Shown here in pieces: positions 43,301 to 55,314 of a DNA stretch of 59,205 bases. Positions within the stretch are counted from its first letter, which is position 1; each line of letters opens with the position of its first letter. A model generated the notes under the pieces. It did not search any database, had not been told where the DNA came from, and saw only the letters and a program-made list of their open reading frames with translations. The translations under genes were made by a program, and so were the position numbers. The stretch is from Candidatus Caccoplasma merdavium (GTDB lineage: Bacteria > Bacteroidota > Bacteroidia > Bacteroidales > UBA11471): contig DVLI01000012.1 of assembly GCA_018715595.1 (NCBI GenBank), positions 1 through 59,205 on the forward strand, in the 5' to 3' direction.

Positions 43301-45571
43301 ATGGAATATCAGATACACGTCAGGGGCCTGGTGCAGGGTGTCGGGTTCCGTCCCTATGTCTGCCGGTTGGCTCGGGAGATGGGGTTGGCCGGTTCGGTCG
43401 ATAACGATACCTCCGGAGTGTCGATTGTACTGCAAGCCGCACCCGAACAAGAATCTTCGTTCATGCAACGGCTCCTGGCCGAATTGCCCCCCGTGGCGCG
43501 TGTCGATGCGGTCGAGGTGCGGTCGTGCAGGGAGACTCGTCGTTTGGAACGCCCGTTTGCCATCACACCCAGCCGCGATACAAACGAGGGCGTCACGCAC
43601 GTCAGCCCCGACATTGCCGTGTGCGACAAGTGTCTCGACGACATGCGCACGCAGCCGCACCGCATCGATTATCCTTTTATCAACTGCACCGCATGCGGGC
43701 CTCGTTTTTCTATCATCAGGGAGTTGCCTTATGACCGTTCGGCGACAACGATGTCCCCGTTTGCCTTGTGTCCCGACTGTTCCCGCGAATATCGCGATGA
43801 AAACGACCGCCGCTTTCATGCCGAGCCCGTGGCCTGCAACCGTTGCGGTCCCGGTTATTGCATGCGTTGCCCGTCGGGGTTGTGTGTCGATACCTATGCC
43901 GAGGTGCGTCGCCACCTGGCTTCGATACTCTTGCGTGGAGGGGTGGTCGCCCTGAAAGGCGTGGGGGGATATAACCTGATTGCCGATGCCTTTTCACCGG
44001 CAGCCGTGGCACGGCTGCGTGCTTTGAAGGAGCGGCCGCGAAAACCTTTTGCCGTGATGTTCCGTGATGTGGTTGCCGCGCGGCGCATTGTCGCACTCTC
44101 CCCCCAGGAAACGGCATTGCTCACGTCGTGGCGCCGTCCCATATTGCTGGCCCGGCAACGGGGCGCATTGTCGCCGGGCATCAATGAGGGATATTGTACC
44201 TTGGGGGTGCTCTTGCCTTTCCAACCCATTCACTATCATATTTTTGCCGATACCGGTTTGGAGGCGTTGGTCTTTACCAGCGGCAATCGCAAAGGTTTCC
44301 CCTTGTGCGCCGACGATGCGGAGGCTTGGCGGCAGTTGGGCGATGGGGTCGATGGCTTTGTCTCCTATAACCGAGCCATTTATAACCGGGTCGATGATTC
44401 GGTCGTTCAATATGTCGCCGGAGCTCCCCGGCTGCTTCGTCGGGCAAGGGGGTATGCTCCCGAACCCTTGTGCGTGGGGGATAATGTCGATGGTGTTTTT
44501 GCGGCCGGAGCTGAACGCACCAACCATTTTGCCATCGGGCGCGGACGCGATGTGATACTTTCGCCTTATATTGGGACGCTGCGCGATGCGGCTGTCGCGG
44601 CGCTCTATGACGATACGGTCGGACGTTATACGCATTTGTTCCGCTTTGAACCTCGTGTGGTCGTGTGCGACAGGCACCCCGATTATGTCTCGACCCGTTT
44701 TGCCGAGGCATACGCCTCCCGTCGGAACCTTCCCTTGATACGGGTGCAGCACCACCATGCCCATGCGGCGGCTGTCATGGCCGAGTATCGGCTCTTCGAA
44801 CCCGTACTGGCGGTTTGTCTCGACGGAACGGGTGCCGGAGATGACGGTTGTGTGTGGGGCGGAGAGTTCCTATGGACCGACCGTGCCGAATACCGCCGCC
44901 TCTCGCATTTCCCATACCTCCCCATGCCCGGGGGCGATGCCGCCGCCCGTCAACCCTGGCGCATGGCGGTCGCTCTCCTGCATGCGTTTCGCAAGGGTGC
45001 ACGATTTTATCCGCCCGGTTTTTGCCGTCGGGTGGGGGAGGCCAAGGTCTTAGGGGTCGAACGCATGTGCTTTTCGCAGGAACTCTCTCCATCGACCTCG
45101 GCGGCGGGGCGATTGTTCGATGCCGTGGCTTCCCTGTTGGGCATATGCGATGAGAACAGTTATGAGTCGGAGGCGGCCGTTCTTCTCGAACAGACGGCCT
45201 GCCGCGCGACCAATCGTACCCTGCGCTATCCGCTGAATCGCCAAACGCCTCTCGACCTGTCACCGCTTTTCTCGGCTCTGCTCGACGATGTGGCCGGCGG
45301 CCGTCCCGCGGCCGATGTGGCCTATGCCTTTCATGCGACGTTGGCCGACGTCGTTTTTGCCGAGACACTCCGTCTTTTCGACCGTTCCCTTTTTTGCGGG
45401 GTGGTGTTGTCGGGCGGCGTGTTTCAGAACAAAATCCTTTCGGAGTTGTTATGTAAAAGGTTTGCGGTGCAAGGCATACCTTTTTTCTTGCCCGAGAAAA
45501 TGCCCGTTCACGACGGTGCGATAGCCGTGGGACAGGCGGTCGTGGCATCGGCCTGTCGGGGGGTGGATTGA
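43301..45571 (+). CDS. hypF: Carbamoyltransferase HypF
   Basis: HypF (756 residues) activates carbamoyl phosphate and carbamoylates HypE for cyanide ligand synthesis. Domains in order: acylphosphatase-like (1-90, VRGLVQGVGFRPYVCRLA), two zinc knuckles (CDKCLDD, NCTACGPRF, CPDCSREY, CNRCGPGY), YrdC-like (near 200-370, KGVGGYNLIADAF), and a Kae1-like C-terminal domain with VQHHHAHAAAVMAEY, DGTGAGDDGCVWGGEF and LSGGVFQNKIL. It leads the plus-strand operon hypF-hypA-hypB. Confidence 0.96.
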   Translation: MEYQIHVRGLVQGVGFRPYVCRLAREMGLAGSVDNDTSGVSIVLQAAPEQESSFMQRLLAELPPVARVDAVEVRSCRETRRLERPFAITPSRDTNEGVTHVSPDIAVCDKCLDDMRTQPHRIDYPFINCTACGPRFSIIRELPYDRSATTMSPFALCPDCSREYRDENDRRFHAEPVACNRCGPGYCMRCPSGLCVDTYAEVRRHLASILLRGGVVALKGVGGYNLIADAFSPAAVARLRALKERPRKPFAVMFRDVVAARRIVALSPQETALLTSWRRPILLARQRGALSPGINEGYCTLGVLLPFQPIHYHIFADTGLEALVFTSGNRKGFPLCADDAEAWRQLGDGVDGFVSYNRAIYNRVDDSVVQYVAGAPRLLRRARGYAPEPLCVGDNVDGVFAAGAERTNHFAIGRGRDVILSPYIGTLRDAAVAALYDDTVGRYTHLFRFEPRVVVCDRHPDYVSTRFAEAYASRRNLPLIRVQHHHAHAAAVMAEYRLFEPVLAVCLDGTGAGDDGCVWGGEFLWTDRAEYRRLSHFPYLPMPGGDAAARQPWRMAVALLHAFRKGARFYPPGFCRRVGEAKVLGVERMCFSQELSPSTSAAGRLFDAVASLLGICDENSYESEAAVLLEQTACRATNRTLRYPLNRQTPLDLSPLFSALLDDVAGGRPAADVAYAFHATLADVVFAETLRLFDRSLFCGVVLSGGVFQNKILSELLCKRFAVQGIPFFLPEKMPVHDGAIAVGQAVVASACRGVD

Positions 45572-45589
45572 AATTTTTTGAAATGATTT

Positions 45590-45931
45590 ATGCACGAACT
45601 TTCTATTGCACTCAGTATTCTCGATTTGGTCGCATTGGAGGCCATCAAGCAGAAGGCGCACGAAGTAAAGGAAATCGAGCTCGAAGTGGGACATTGGGCG
45701 GGGGTCGATATTTCGGCGCTCTCTTTTTCGATGCGGGCGGCGCAACGCTATTCCCCGTTTGAGAAAGCGCGGGTGACCATTGTCGAGGTGCCTCCCGTGT
45801 CGCATTGCAAAGTGTGTGGTTGCCAGTTCGCCCCCACCCATCAGTTTTGTGGTTGCCCGCATTGCCATTCGGCTGAAACCGAACTTTTGCAGGGTCGGGA
45901 ATTGCGCCTCAAATCAATCCTTGTCGAATAA
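45590..45931 (+). CDS. hypA: Hydrogenase nickel-insertion protein HypA
   Basis: HypA (113 residues) delivers nickel with HypB. The start MHELSIALSILDL gives the nickel ligands at the N-terminus with His2, and the zinc site is formed by CKVCGCQF and CGCPHC. It lies 18 nt after hypF and 13 nt before hypB. Confidence 0.95.
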   Translation: MHELSIALSILDLVALEAIKQKAHEVKEIELEVGHWAGVDISALSFSMRAAQRYSPFEKARVTIVEVPPVSHCKVCGCQFAPTHQFCGCPHCHSAETELLQGRELRLKSILVE

Positions 45932-45944
45932 AATTCTTTCTATC

Positions 45945-46688
45945 ATGTGTGACCATTGTGGCTGTACGCCCTCAGACTCTCTTCATCATCATCTCCACCG
46001 GGAGGGAATCCCCCATGACCATCAGCACCGATTGACGGTCGAGAAAGACATTCTCTCCCTCAACGACCGACAGGCCGAGGAGAATCGGCAATATTTTTCC
46101 CGTTGTGAAATCTGTGCCGTGAATATCGTCAGTTCGCCCGGAGCCGGGAAAACGTCGCTTCTCGAACAGACCCTCTTGCCGCTCCTGCGGAAATTTCCCG
46201 TGGCGGTCATCGAAGGTGACCAGCATACCGACAACGATGCGCGCCGCATTGCGGCAACCGGAGCCATTTGCCGGCAAATCAATACCGCACAAGGGTGCCA
46301 TCTCGATGCCGCCATGGTGCACGACGCACTCCTGACGCTCGACTTGCCGACACGTTCGTTGCTCTTCATCGAGAATGTCGGCAATTTGGTCTGTCCGGCC
46401 ATGTTCGATTTGGGCGAGACCTGGCGCGTGGTTGTCATAAGCGTCACCGAGGGTGACGACAAGCCCTTGAAGTATCCGTATATATTCGAGAGCGCCCGGT
46501 TGTGCGTCATTCACAAAGTCGACCTGTTGCCCTATTTGAGTTGCGACATCGGGACGTTGAGAAGGAATCTTTTGCAAGTCAATCCCTCCTTGCGCATTTT
46601 CGAAATTTCTTCGCACACCGGCGAAGGTCTGTTGTCTTGGCGGCGTTTTTGGGAAGAGCAGGTCGCCGCCTTGCCTCATGCATTGTGA
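45945..46688 (+). CDS. hypB: Hydrogenase nickel-insertion GTPase HypB
   Basis: The 247-residue SIMIBI GTPase supplies nickel for hydrogenase. It starts MCDHCGCTPSDSLHHHLHRE, with the N-terminal CxxCGC nickel site and a His-rich stretch (HHHLHREGIPHDHQH), followed by the P-loop SSPGAGKTS and EGDQHTDNDARRI. The metal site CHLDA lies in QGCHLDAAMVHDAL. The frame opens earlier (45780) inside hypA, but ATG 45945 is the family start. Confidence 0.96.
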   Translation: MCDHCGCTPSDSLHHHLHREGIPHDHQHRLTVEKDILSLNDRQAEENRQYFSRCEICAVNIVSSPGAGKTSLLEQTLLPLLRKFPVAVIEGDQHTDNDARRIAATGAICRQINTAQGCHLDAAMVHDALLTLDLPTRSLLFIENVGNLVCPAMFDLGETWRVVVISVTEGDDKPLKYPYIFESARLCVIHKVDLLPYLSCDIGTLRRNLLQVNPSLRIFEISSHTGEGLLSWRRFWEEQVAALPHAL

Positions 46689-46701
46689 TAATCTGTTGCC
46701 T

Positions 46702-47310
46702 ATGAATATCGCGATAGCCACCGACGAGGTGCGGCAATTTTTCGATGCCCAAAGCCGCTCATGGGATTCCCGCACCCCGCGAAATCCTGATGTGTTGCGC
46801 AGCTTGTTGGCCTGGTTGCCCATGCAGCCGGGCGATTCGGTGCTCGATGTGGGTACCGGGACGGGCGTGCTGTTGCCCTATATCCGGGAACGCAATCCCC
46901 AAGGGGTCATCGATGCCGTGGACCTTTCGCCCGGCATGCTGGCCGTGGCGAAACAGAAGTACGGTACCGACCCGTTTTTGCATTTTATTCCGGCCGACGT
47001 CACCCGCGAGTCGCTGTCACGCCGTTATCATGCCATTCTACTCTATTCGGTATTTCCCCATTTGGCGCGGCGCGACGAGACGGTGGCACGTTTGGTCTCC
47101 CGCAACCTCATGCCCGGGGGCTTCTTGCTGATAGCCCATACCGAAGGGCGCAAGTGGCTCAATGAGATGCACCGCAACCAGCTGTCCCCGTCGATGCGGC
47201 GCGATTTGTTCCCGGTGTCGGTGCAGGCACAGCGTTTCCGCCGCATGGGATTGGAGGTCGTCCATGCCGCGGAGTCGGACGTCACCTATTTTATATTGCT
47301 CACGCGCTGA
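46702..47310 (+). CDS. Class I SAM-dependent methyltransferase of the hyp operon
   Basis: The 202-residue protein has the SAM-binding motif VLDVGTGTGVLLPYI, acidic motif IDAVDLSPGMLAVAK and a VSRNLMPGGFLLIAHTEG segment, a Rossmann methyltransferase. The N-terminus (DEVRQFFDAQSRSWDSRTPR) resembles small-molecule methyltransferases. ATG 46702 is 13 nt after hypB; ATG 46678, inside the hypB end, is the alternative. The operon ends with a terminator after it. The substrate is unknown and a link to hydrogenase is only positional. Confidence 0.87.
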   Translation: MNIAIATDEVRQFFDAQSRSWDSRTPRNPDVLRSLLAWLPMQPGDSVLDVGTGTGVLLPYIRERNPQGVIDAVDLSPGMLAVAKQKYGTDPFLHFIPADVTRESLSRRYHAILLYSVFPHLARRDETVARLVSRNLMPGGFLLIAHTEGRKWLNEMHRNQLSPSMRRDLFPVSVQAQRFRRMGLEVVHAAESDVTYFILLTR

Positions 47311-47346
47311 GCGCGCCACAGGTTGTTTTTGAGAGGTATCATGAAA

Positions 47347-47380
47347 TAAAAGCAGCGCCCGGTGAGGGACGCTGCTTTTA
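47347..47380 (+). terminator. Intrinsic terminator after the hypF-A-B operon
   Basis: Hairpin AAAAGCAGCG / CGCTGCTTTT with a GGTGAGGG-type loop, between the convergent methyltransferase and antiporter genes; it may work in both directions. Confidence 0.8.
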
Positions 47381-47402
47381 TGGGTCAGACGGGTGTGCCC
47401 GT

Positions 47403-48911
47403 TCAATTCTTTTCGATGGAGTAGTCTTTGATGCCCAAGGCTTCATAGGCTTTTTTCAGTTCCTCTTCGTTGTCGCTGATGACGAGAAGTTTGTCGCCCG
47501 GTTTCAGAACCGTGTTGCCTTTGGGCACGAAGAAATTGGTATCGCGTTTCACCATGACGGCCAAGGTGTTGTCGGGGAGGGTCATGTCCATTAGGCGGTT
47601 GCCTTTTGACAAAGTCTGTTCGTTGATTTCGATTTCCGACATCGACGATTTGATTTCGTCGGGAAGTTGCACGTCAAACTCTTTCTTGTCACGCCCCGGA
47701 GCAATGAGACCCAACCATTTGGCCATGGTCCCGACGGTAGTGCCCTGTATCAGCAGGGAGATGAGGGTGATGAAGAACACGATGTTGAAGATGAGGTTGG
47801 CATTCTCGATGCCGGCAATCATGGGATAGGTGGCAAAGATGATGGGCACGGCACCACGCAATCCCACCCATGAGATGTAGAGCCGGGCTCGTGTCGAGAA
47901 GTTCTTGAACGGCAACAGGCAGAGGAATACGGTGATGGGACGGGCCAAAACAATCATGAAGATGCCGATGGCGAGACCTATGCCTATGATGGGGGGTAAT
48001 TGGCTGGGAGTCACCAGTAAGCCGAGCGTGAGGAACATGACGATCTGGAAGAGCCAGGTAAGGCCGTCGAAGAAAGTTTCCATGCTGCGTTTGTGCACGA
48101 CTTTGGAGTTGCCGATAACCAGTCCGGCCAGATACACGGCGAGGTAGCCGTTTCCTTTCAGCATATCGGTAAACGAGAAGATGAAGAACACGAAGGCCAA
48201 CAGGAGAATCGGGTAGAGCGACTGGTTCTGCACGTTGAGCCGGTTGATGGCCATGGCGGCCAATTTGCCGAAGAGGTATCCCAACAAGCCGCCGATACTC
48301 AGTTGTATGATGAGGGTGGAGATGAAACTCCAAAAAGAAAATTCGCCCAGTTGTATGATTTGTATCAATATGATGGTGAGCATGAAAGCCATCGGGTCGT
48401 TACTACCGCTTTCGAGTTCGAGCGTGGGTCGCAACCGTTCTTTCAGGGAAAGCCCTTTGGAACGCAGGATAGAGAATACCGACGCCGAATCGGTCGATGA
48501 CATGACTGCCGCCAATAACATCGATTCCCAAATATTGAGATTGATTGTCGGAATGAAATCGCAGATGAAGTAGATAAACAAGCCCGTGATAAAGGTCGTC
48601 AGGAGTACCCCCAGGGTTGCGAGCGTGACACCCGGGCCGATGATGGGTTTTATATCTTGGTATTTGGTGTCCATACCGCCTGAGAACAGAATGATGCTCA
48701 GGGCGATGACTCCGATGAATTGGGTTGCTTTGGGATTGTCGAACTGGATTTGCAGGAACGGTATCGGACCGTCGCAGCCGAAAAACATTCCTACACCGAG
48801 GAACAGAAGCAAGGCGGGAAGGCCGAATTTATAACCGGTTTTTCCGGCCAGTACGCTGCAAAAGAGAAGTATGGCACCGACCATTACGAAATTTTCGGGA
48901 TTCAAGTTCAT
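47403..48911 (-). CDS. Potassium/proton antiporter of the CPA1 (NhaP2) type with RCK_C domain
   Basis: The 502-residue inner-membrane antiporter exchanges K+ (or Na+) for protons. It has about twelve membrane segments; the LFSGGMDTKYQDIKPIIGPG and SSTDSASVFSILRSKGLSLK stretches are family blocks, with the transport Asp in ESGSNDPMAFML. From about residue 415, a cytoplasmic RCK_C/TrkA-C domain follows (LSKGNRLMDMTLPDNTLAVM, FFVPKGNTVLKPGDKLLVIS). The RCK domain suggests nucleotide control of K+ homeostasis. Confidence 0.93.
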   Translation of the reverse strand: MNLNPENFVMVGAILLFCSVLAGKTGYKFGLPALLLFLGVGMFFGCDGPIPFLQIQFDNPKATQFIGVIALSIILFSGGMDTKYQDIKPIIGPGVTLATLGVLLTTFITGLFIYFICDFIPTINLNIWESMLLAAVMSSTDSASVFSILRSKGLSLKERLRPTLELESGSNDPMAFMLTIILIQIIQLGEFSFWSFISTLIIQLSIGGLLGYLFGKLAAMAINRLNVQNQSLYPILLLAFVFFIFSFTDMLKGNGYLAVYLAGLVIGNSKVVHKRSMETFFDGLTWLFQIVMFLTLGLLVTPSQLPPIIGIGLAIGIFMIVLARPITVFLCLLPFKNFSTRARLYISWVGLRGAVPIIFATYPMIAGIENANLIFNIVFFITLISLLIQGTTVGTMAKWLGLIAPGRDKKEFDVQLPDEIKSSMSEIEINEQTLSKGNRLMDMTLPDNTLAVMVKRDTNFFVPKGNTVLKPGDKLLVISDNEEELKKAYEALGIKDYSIEKN

Positions 48912-49129
48912 GAGAATGGGTTTCTTCTAAATGGGTGGTTATGGGTTGGGATATAAACGTTTTCTTTGAGGTATAACAAAATCGCGAACGAAAAATTTTC
49001 GACGGCATGATGTTTTTCAATCTCGGGAGGGCGTGAAAAACTTCCTCGGGAGGACCGTAATATTACTGTTTCACAGTTGGTCGTTTGTTTTTTTTGATGG
49101 TATGTTTTTATCTGTGGCGTCAAAAATTC

Positions 49130-49810
49130 TTATTCCTCGGCAAGAAGATCGGGGCGCAGGCGACGCGTGCGCTCTATCGACTGCTCGTGGTTCCACTCGT
49201 CGATTTTGCGTTGGTGACCCGACAACAGCACGTCGGGGACGCGCCAGCCTTTGTATTCGGCCGGACGGGTATATACGGGCGGTGCCAGCAGGTTGTCCTG
49301 GAACGAATCGGAGAGAGCCGACTGTTCGTCGCCGAGAGCACCCGGTATCAGTCGCACGATGGCATCGCACATGATGGCTGCGGGCAACTCTCCGCCGGTG
49401 AGTACATAGTCTCCCACCGATATTTCCCGGGTGATGAGGTGCTCGCGTATGCGGTAGTCGATGCCCTTGTAATGCCCGCACAAGATGATGAGGTTTTCGG
49501 CCAGGGAGAGAGAGTTGGCCAGGGGTTGGTCAAAGAGCTCTCCGTCGGGAGAGGTGTAGATGACCTCATCGTAGGCGCGTTCGCTTTTCAGTTGCGAGAT
49601 GGCCCGGTCTATCGGCTCGATTTGCATCACCATGCCGGCTGCTCCGCCGAAGGGGTAGTCGTCGACGCGCCGGTGTTTGTCGGTCGAGAAATCGCGCAGG
49701 TTGTGCACGACGATTTCGACCAGCCCCTTGTTTTGGGCCCGTTTCAGAATCGATTGGTTCAGAGGGCTGTCGAGCAGCTCGGGTAAAACGGTGAGAATAT
49801 CGATACGCAT
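49130..49810 (-). CDS. trmD: tRNA (guanine-37-N1)-methyltransferase
   Basis: TrmD (226 residues) adds the m1G37 modification that guards the reading frame. Family blocks are [43 protein letters not shown], the knot region [20 protein letters not shown] and [15 protein letters not shown], and [20 protein letters not shown]. It is located between the antiporter and ligA, here as a single gene, without the usual rimM/rplS neighbours. Confidence 0.97.
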   Translation of the reverse strand: MRIDILTVLPELLDSPLNQSILKRAQNKGLVEIVVHNLRDFSTDKHRRVDDYPFGGAAGMVMQIEPIDRAISQLKSERAYDEVIYTSPDGELFDQPLANSLSLAENLIILCGHYKGIDYRIREHLITREISVGDYVLTGGELPAAIMCDAIVRLIPGALGDEQSALSDSFQDNLLAPPVYTRPAEYKGWRVPDVLLSGHQRKIDEWNHEQSIERTRRLRPDLLAEE

Positions 49811-52260
<2,450 letters not shown>

Positions 52261-52270
52261 CCGGATTTTC

Positions 52271-52813
52271 ATGTGGAAATATCTTACACAGAAAGCAATA
52301 CGACGCCGATATGCCAAAAGCCCGAAACAGCGTGACCGGCGTTTCATTCCCTATCGCGAGGCGAAGACGGTTGCCGTCCTGGCCGATGAGGCAGGCGTGC
52401 GACAGGCTGTGCCGCTCTTGCAGGCGATGAGCCGCGAAGGGAAAAAAGTCGTGCTTTATTGCCTGAACCTGTCGCCATCGAAGATCGAACTTCGGCCCTC
52501 CGGCATCGACATCGTCGAAATATCCCCCGCGGAACTCTGCCACGGCGGCACCGCACCGCGCCCCGAGATATGCCGCGATTTTGTCGCTTTGCAACCCGAT
52601 GTGTTGCTCGACCTGACGCTGGTCGACTCTTTGCCGACGGCCTTTTTGTCTGTCATAAGCAGGGCTCCCATGCGTCTCGGTGTGCAGAAGAATTCCTTGG
52701 CTCCGGCCGACATTATGCTACAAATCGACCCCGAAAAGGCGACGGTCGAATACTTGTTGCAAAATATGCTGTTTTATTGGAAGAATATTGCGGTAAAAAA
52801 TAATAATTCGTAA
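52271..52813 (+). CDS. DUF6913-type conserved protein
   Basis: The 180-residue protein starts WKYLTQKAIRRRYAKSPKQR and shows a Rossmann-like alternation: VAVLADEAGVRQAVPLLQAM, then KKVVLYCLNLSP and DVLLDLTLVDSLPTAFLSVI. It resembles a family of uncharacterised Bacteroidota proteins (DUF6913) that sits between ligA and dapA. No catalytic motif is obvious. It begins 10 nt after ligA. Confidence 0.8.
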   Translation: MWKYLTQKAIRRRYAKSPKQRDRRFIPYREAKTVAVLADEAGVRQAVPLLQAMSREGKKVVLYCLNLSPSKIELRPSGIDIVEISPAELCHGGTAPRPEICRDFVALQPDVLLDLTLVDSLPTAFLSVISRAPMRLGVQKNSLAPADIMLQIDPEKATVEYLLQNMLFYWKNIAVKNNNS

Positions 52814-52843
52814 TTTTACCGCCGAAAATATGCACAACACTAT

Positions 52844-53737
52844 ATGGCACAAATCAATTTAAGAGGTATGGGCGTTGCCCTTATCACACCTTTCAATGAA
52901 GATGAAACAATCGACTTCCCGGCTTTGGCCCGCCTTGTCGAATATCAAATACAAAACGGCATCGATTATCTCGTCGTCTTGGGAACAACCGCCGAGACGC
53001 CGACTCTCACCGAAGAAGAAAAAGCCCGGGTACGCTCTTTTGTCATCGAAAAAGTTGCAGGTCGGGTTCCCATCGTCATGGGGCTCGGCGGCAACAATAC
53101 CCGTGCCATAGTCGACAGCCTTAAAACCCAGAATTTCGATGGCGTTGATGCCATACTCTCGGTAGTCCCCTACTACAACAAACCCTCGCAGGAGGGCATC
53201 TATCAGCACTACAAAGCCATCGCGCAAGCCACCAAACTGCCGGTCATTCTTTACAATGTGCCCGGCCGCACCGGCGTGAACATGACCGCCGGGACCACCT
53301 TGCGCCTTGCCCGCGATTTTGATAATATCGTCGCCATCAAAGAAGCCTCGGGCAACATCACCCAGATGGACGACATCATCAAAAACAAACCGGCCGATTT
53401 CATGGTCATCTCGGGCGACGACGGCATCACTTTCCCCCTTATAACCTTGGGAGCGGTGGGCGTCATTTCGGTAATAGGAAATGCCTTCCCCCGAGAGTTC
53501 AGCCGCATGGTGCGTCTGGCGCTCAATGGCGACTATGCGTCGGCACTGACGATACATCACCGTTTCACCGAGCTGTTCAGCCTGCTTTTTGTCGACGGCA
53601 ATCCGGCCGGAGTGAAATGCCTCCTCCATGCCATGGGGTACATACAGAACCAGTTGCGCCTGCCCTTGGTGCCCACACGCATTACGACCTACGAAAAAAT
53701 ACGCGACGTGTTGCAGAAACTCAACATTGTTTGCTGA
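52844..53737 (+). CDS. dapA: 4-hydroxy-tetrahydrodipicolinate synthase
   Basis: The enzyme condenses pyruvate with aspartate semialdehyde in the lysine and meso-diaminopimelate pathway needed for peptidoglycan. The 297-residue TIM barrel has GVALITPFNEDETIDFPALA at the start, GTTAETPTLT, the active-site Tyr in VILYNVPGRTG and the Schiff-base Lys in IVAIKEASGN, all standard. It is the third gene of the ligA block, starting 30 nt after the DUF6913 gene. Confidence 0.97.
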   Translation: MAQINLRGMGVALITPFNEDETIDFPALARLVEYQIQNGIDYLVVLGTTAETPTLTEEEKARVRSFVIEKVAGRVPIVMGLGGNNTRAIVDSLKTQNFDGVDAILSVVPYYNKPSQEGIYQHYKAIAQATKLPVILYNVPGRTGVNMTAGTTLRLARDFDNIVAIKEASGNITQMDDIIKNKPADFMVISGDDGITFPLITLGAVGVISVIGNAFPREFSRMVRLALNGDYASALTIHHRFTELFSLLFVDGNPAGVKCLLHAMGYIQNQLRLPLVPTRITTYEKIRDVLQKLNIVC

Positions 53738-53789
53738 CGCTGTGAACAATACTCCTTTCCCGACGTTATAATCCTAAAACCGTACAACT

Positions 53790-54251
53790 ATGATACAACG
53801 ATTGCAATCCGTATATCTCTTTCTTGTTGCCGCTCTCGTGGCAACCTGCATGTTTATGCCCCTCACGACCATCGTAACCCCCGAAGACACGGTAATACTC
53901 TCGTCGCTGGGAGCCTATACCCCCGCTCCCGAATCGAAACTCCTCTTCGAGATGTGGCCCCTTACCATCGTTGCCGCACTCGCGGCACTGTTGGCTCTGA
54001 TCAACATATTCCTTTTCCGCAACCGTCCTTTGCAGATGCGGGTATGTCACTTTACGACCTTGTTGCTTGTCGCTTTCTATGTGATAGTGGGCATTTACAT
54101 CTATGACCTCTACATTGCGCTCAACGGCGAAAGTTTGCAGTTGCAGGCCGCCCTCTCCATGCCGGTGGTGGCACTCGTGCTCAATTACATTGCCTACCGC
54201 CGCATACGGGCCGACGAACGTCTTGTGCGTTCGGCCGACCGCCTGCGTTAA
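53790..54251 (+). CDS. DUF4293 family membrane protein
   Basis: The 153-residue protein has about four membrane helices and begins MIQRLQSVYLFLVAALVATC with MFMPLTTIV, the DUF4293 signature. The helix pairs are separated by short polar loops (PAPESKLLFEMW). It is specific to Bacteroidota and has no known function. It follows dapA by 52 nt, and a terminator follows. Confidence 0.85.
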   Translation: MIQRLQSVYLFLVAALVATCMFMPLTTIVTPEDTVILSSLGAYTPAPESKLLFEMWPLTIVAALAALLALINIFLFRNRPLQMRVCHFTTLLLVAFYVIVGIYIYDLYIALNGESLQLQAALSMPVVALVLNYIAYRRIRADERLVRSADRLR

Positions 54252-54276
54252 CCTCTTGCAAAGCTTCGTACAGCAA

Positions 54277-54310
54277 AAGCGCCGCACAGACCACTGTGCG
54301 GCGTTTTGTA
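54277..54310 (+). terminator. Intrinsic terminator after DUF4293
   Basis: Hairpin AAAAGCGCCGCACAG / CTGTGCGGCGTTTT, with T residues after it, between the convergent DUF4293 and miaA genes. Confidence 0.85.
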
Positions 54311-54337
54311 TTTCATGGGTAGGGTCGGGGAGGTTGC

Positions 54338-55243
54338 CTATTCATGCAGTCGTTTCTCGACGTAGGCAAACAGTTTCAGACGGTCGTCGGGCGTGAACCA
54401 CACGATGGTGTCGTCGCGCCGGAACCACGTCATCTGTTTGCGGGCGTAGACCCGCGTGTTGCGTTTTATCTTCTCGACAGCCGCGGGCAGGTCGTAGGTG
54501 CCGTCGAAGTAGGCAAACATCTCTTTGTATCCTACCGTGTTGAGCGCATTGAGGTGGCGGTAGGGGTAGAGCTTGCGGGCTTCGGCTTCGAGCCCGTCGC
54601 GCATCATGGCGTCGACCCGGCTGTTGATGCGCTCGTAGAGCTCCGCCCGTGGGCGGGTGAGTCCTATCTTCACGATGTCGAACGGACGCTCTTTTTTCGT
54701 CTCTGTACGCAGCGAGGAGTAGGGTTGCCCGGTCATGCGGCATATCTCCACGGCATGAATCACCCGTTTGGGATTCCGTCGGTCGACCTTCTCGTAGAAG
54801 TCGGGGTCGAGCCGCAACAACTCTTCGAGCAGAACGTCGAGACCGGCCTCTTCGTAGCGCGTCACGACGGCACGGCGCACCTCGTCGCTGATGGTGGGTA
54901 TCTCGTCGATGCCGTTGCACACGGCATCGATATACATCATCGAGCCGCCGGTGAGCAGCAGGGTGTCGTGGCGGGTAAACAGTTGCTCGATGAGAGCCAA
55001 GGCATCGGCCTCGTATTGGGCGGCACTGTAATAGTCGGTGAGGGAAAGTGTGCCGATAAAATGGTGCGGCACACGAGCCAGTTGTTCCCGGGTGGGGGCT
55101 GCCGTCGCCACGACCATGTCGCGATAGAGCTGCCGGCTGTCGGCCGAGATGATGGGGCAACCCAGCCGTTCGGCCAGTTGCAGGCTCAACTCGGTTTTCC
55201 CCACGGCCGTGGGGCCTAAAAGTACGACGAGTTTTTTTCTCAT
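54338..55243 (-). CDS. miaA: tRNA dimethylallyltransferase
   Basis: MiaA (301 residues) adds isopentenyl to A37 of UNN-reading tRNAs. It has the P-loop [20 protein letters not shown], the DSRQLYRDM motif, a tRNA-binding segment ([20 protein letters not shown]) and the RQMTWF-like end in [13 protein letters not shown]. The frame runs upstream to 55285, but ATG 55243 is the conserved start. pepT lies upstream on the same strand with a 71-nt gap. Confidence 0.97.
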   Translation of the reverse strand: MRKKLVVLLGPTAVGKTELSLQLAERLGCPIISADSRQLYRDMVVATAAPTREQLARVPHHFIGTLSLTDYYSAAQYEADALALIEQLFTRHDTLLLTGGSMMYIDAVCNGIDEIPTISDEVRRAVVTRYEEAGLDVLLEELLRLDPDFYEKVDRRNPKRVIHAVEICRMTGQPYSSLRTETKKERPFDIVKIGLTRPRAELYERINSRVDAMMRDGLEAEARKLYPYRHLNALNTVGYKEMFAYFDGTYDLPAAVEKIKRNTRVYARKQMTWFRRDDTIVWFTPDDRLKLFAYVEKRLHE

Positions 55244-55314
55244 GGGCAACAACGGTAGGGGAGAATAAAGACGGGAGGCCGACACGACGGCGGCCTCCCG
55301 GAATAAGTGTCACA

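Noticed and set aside
52859..53749. 296-codon minus-strand frame opposite dapA
   Set aside because: dapA is unmistakable on the plus strand, and the antisense frame mirrors its codon structure.
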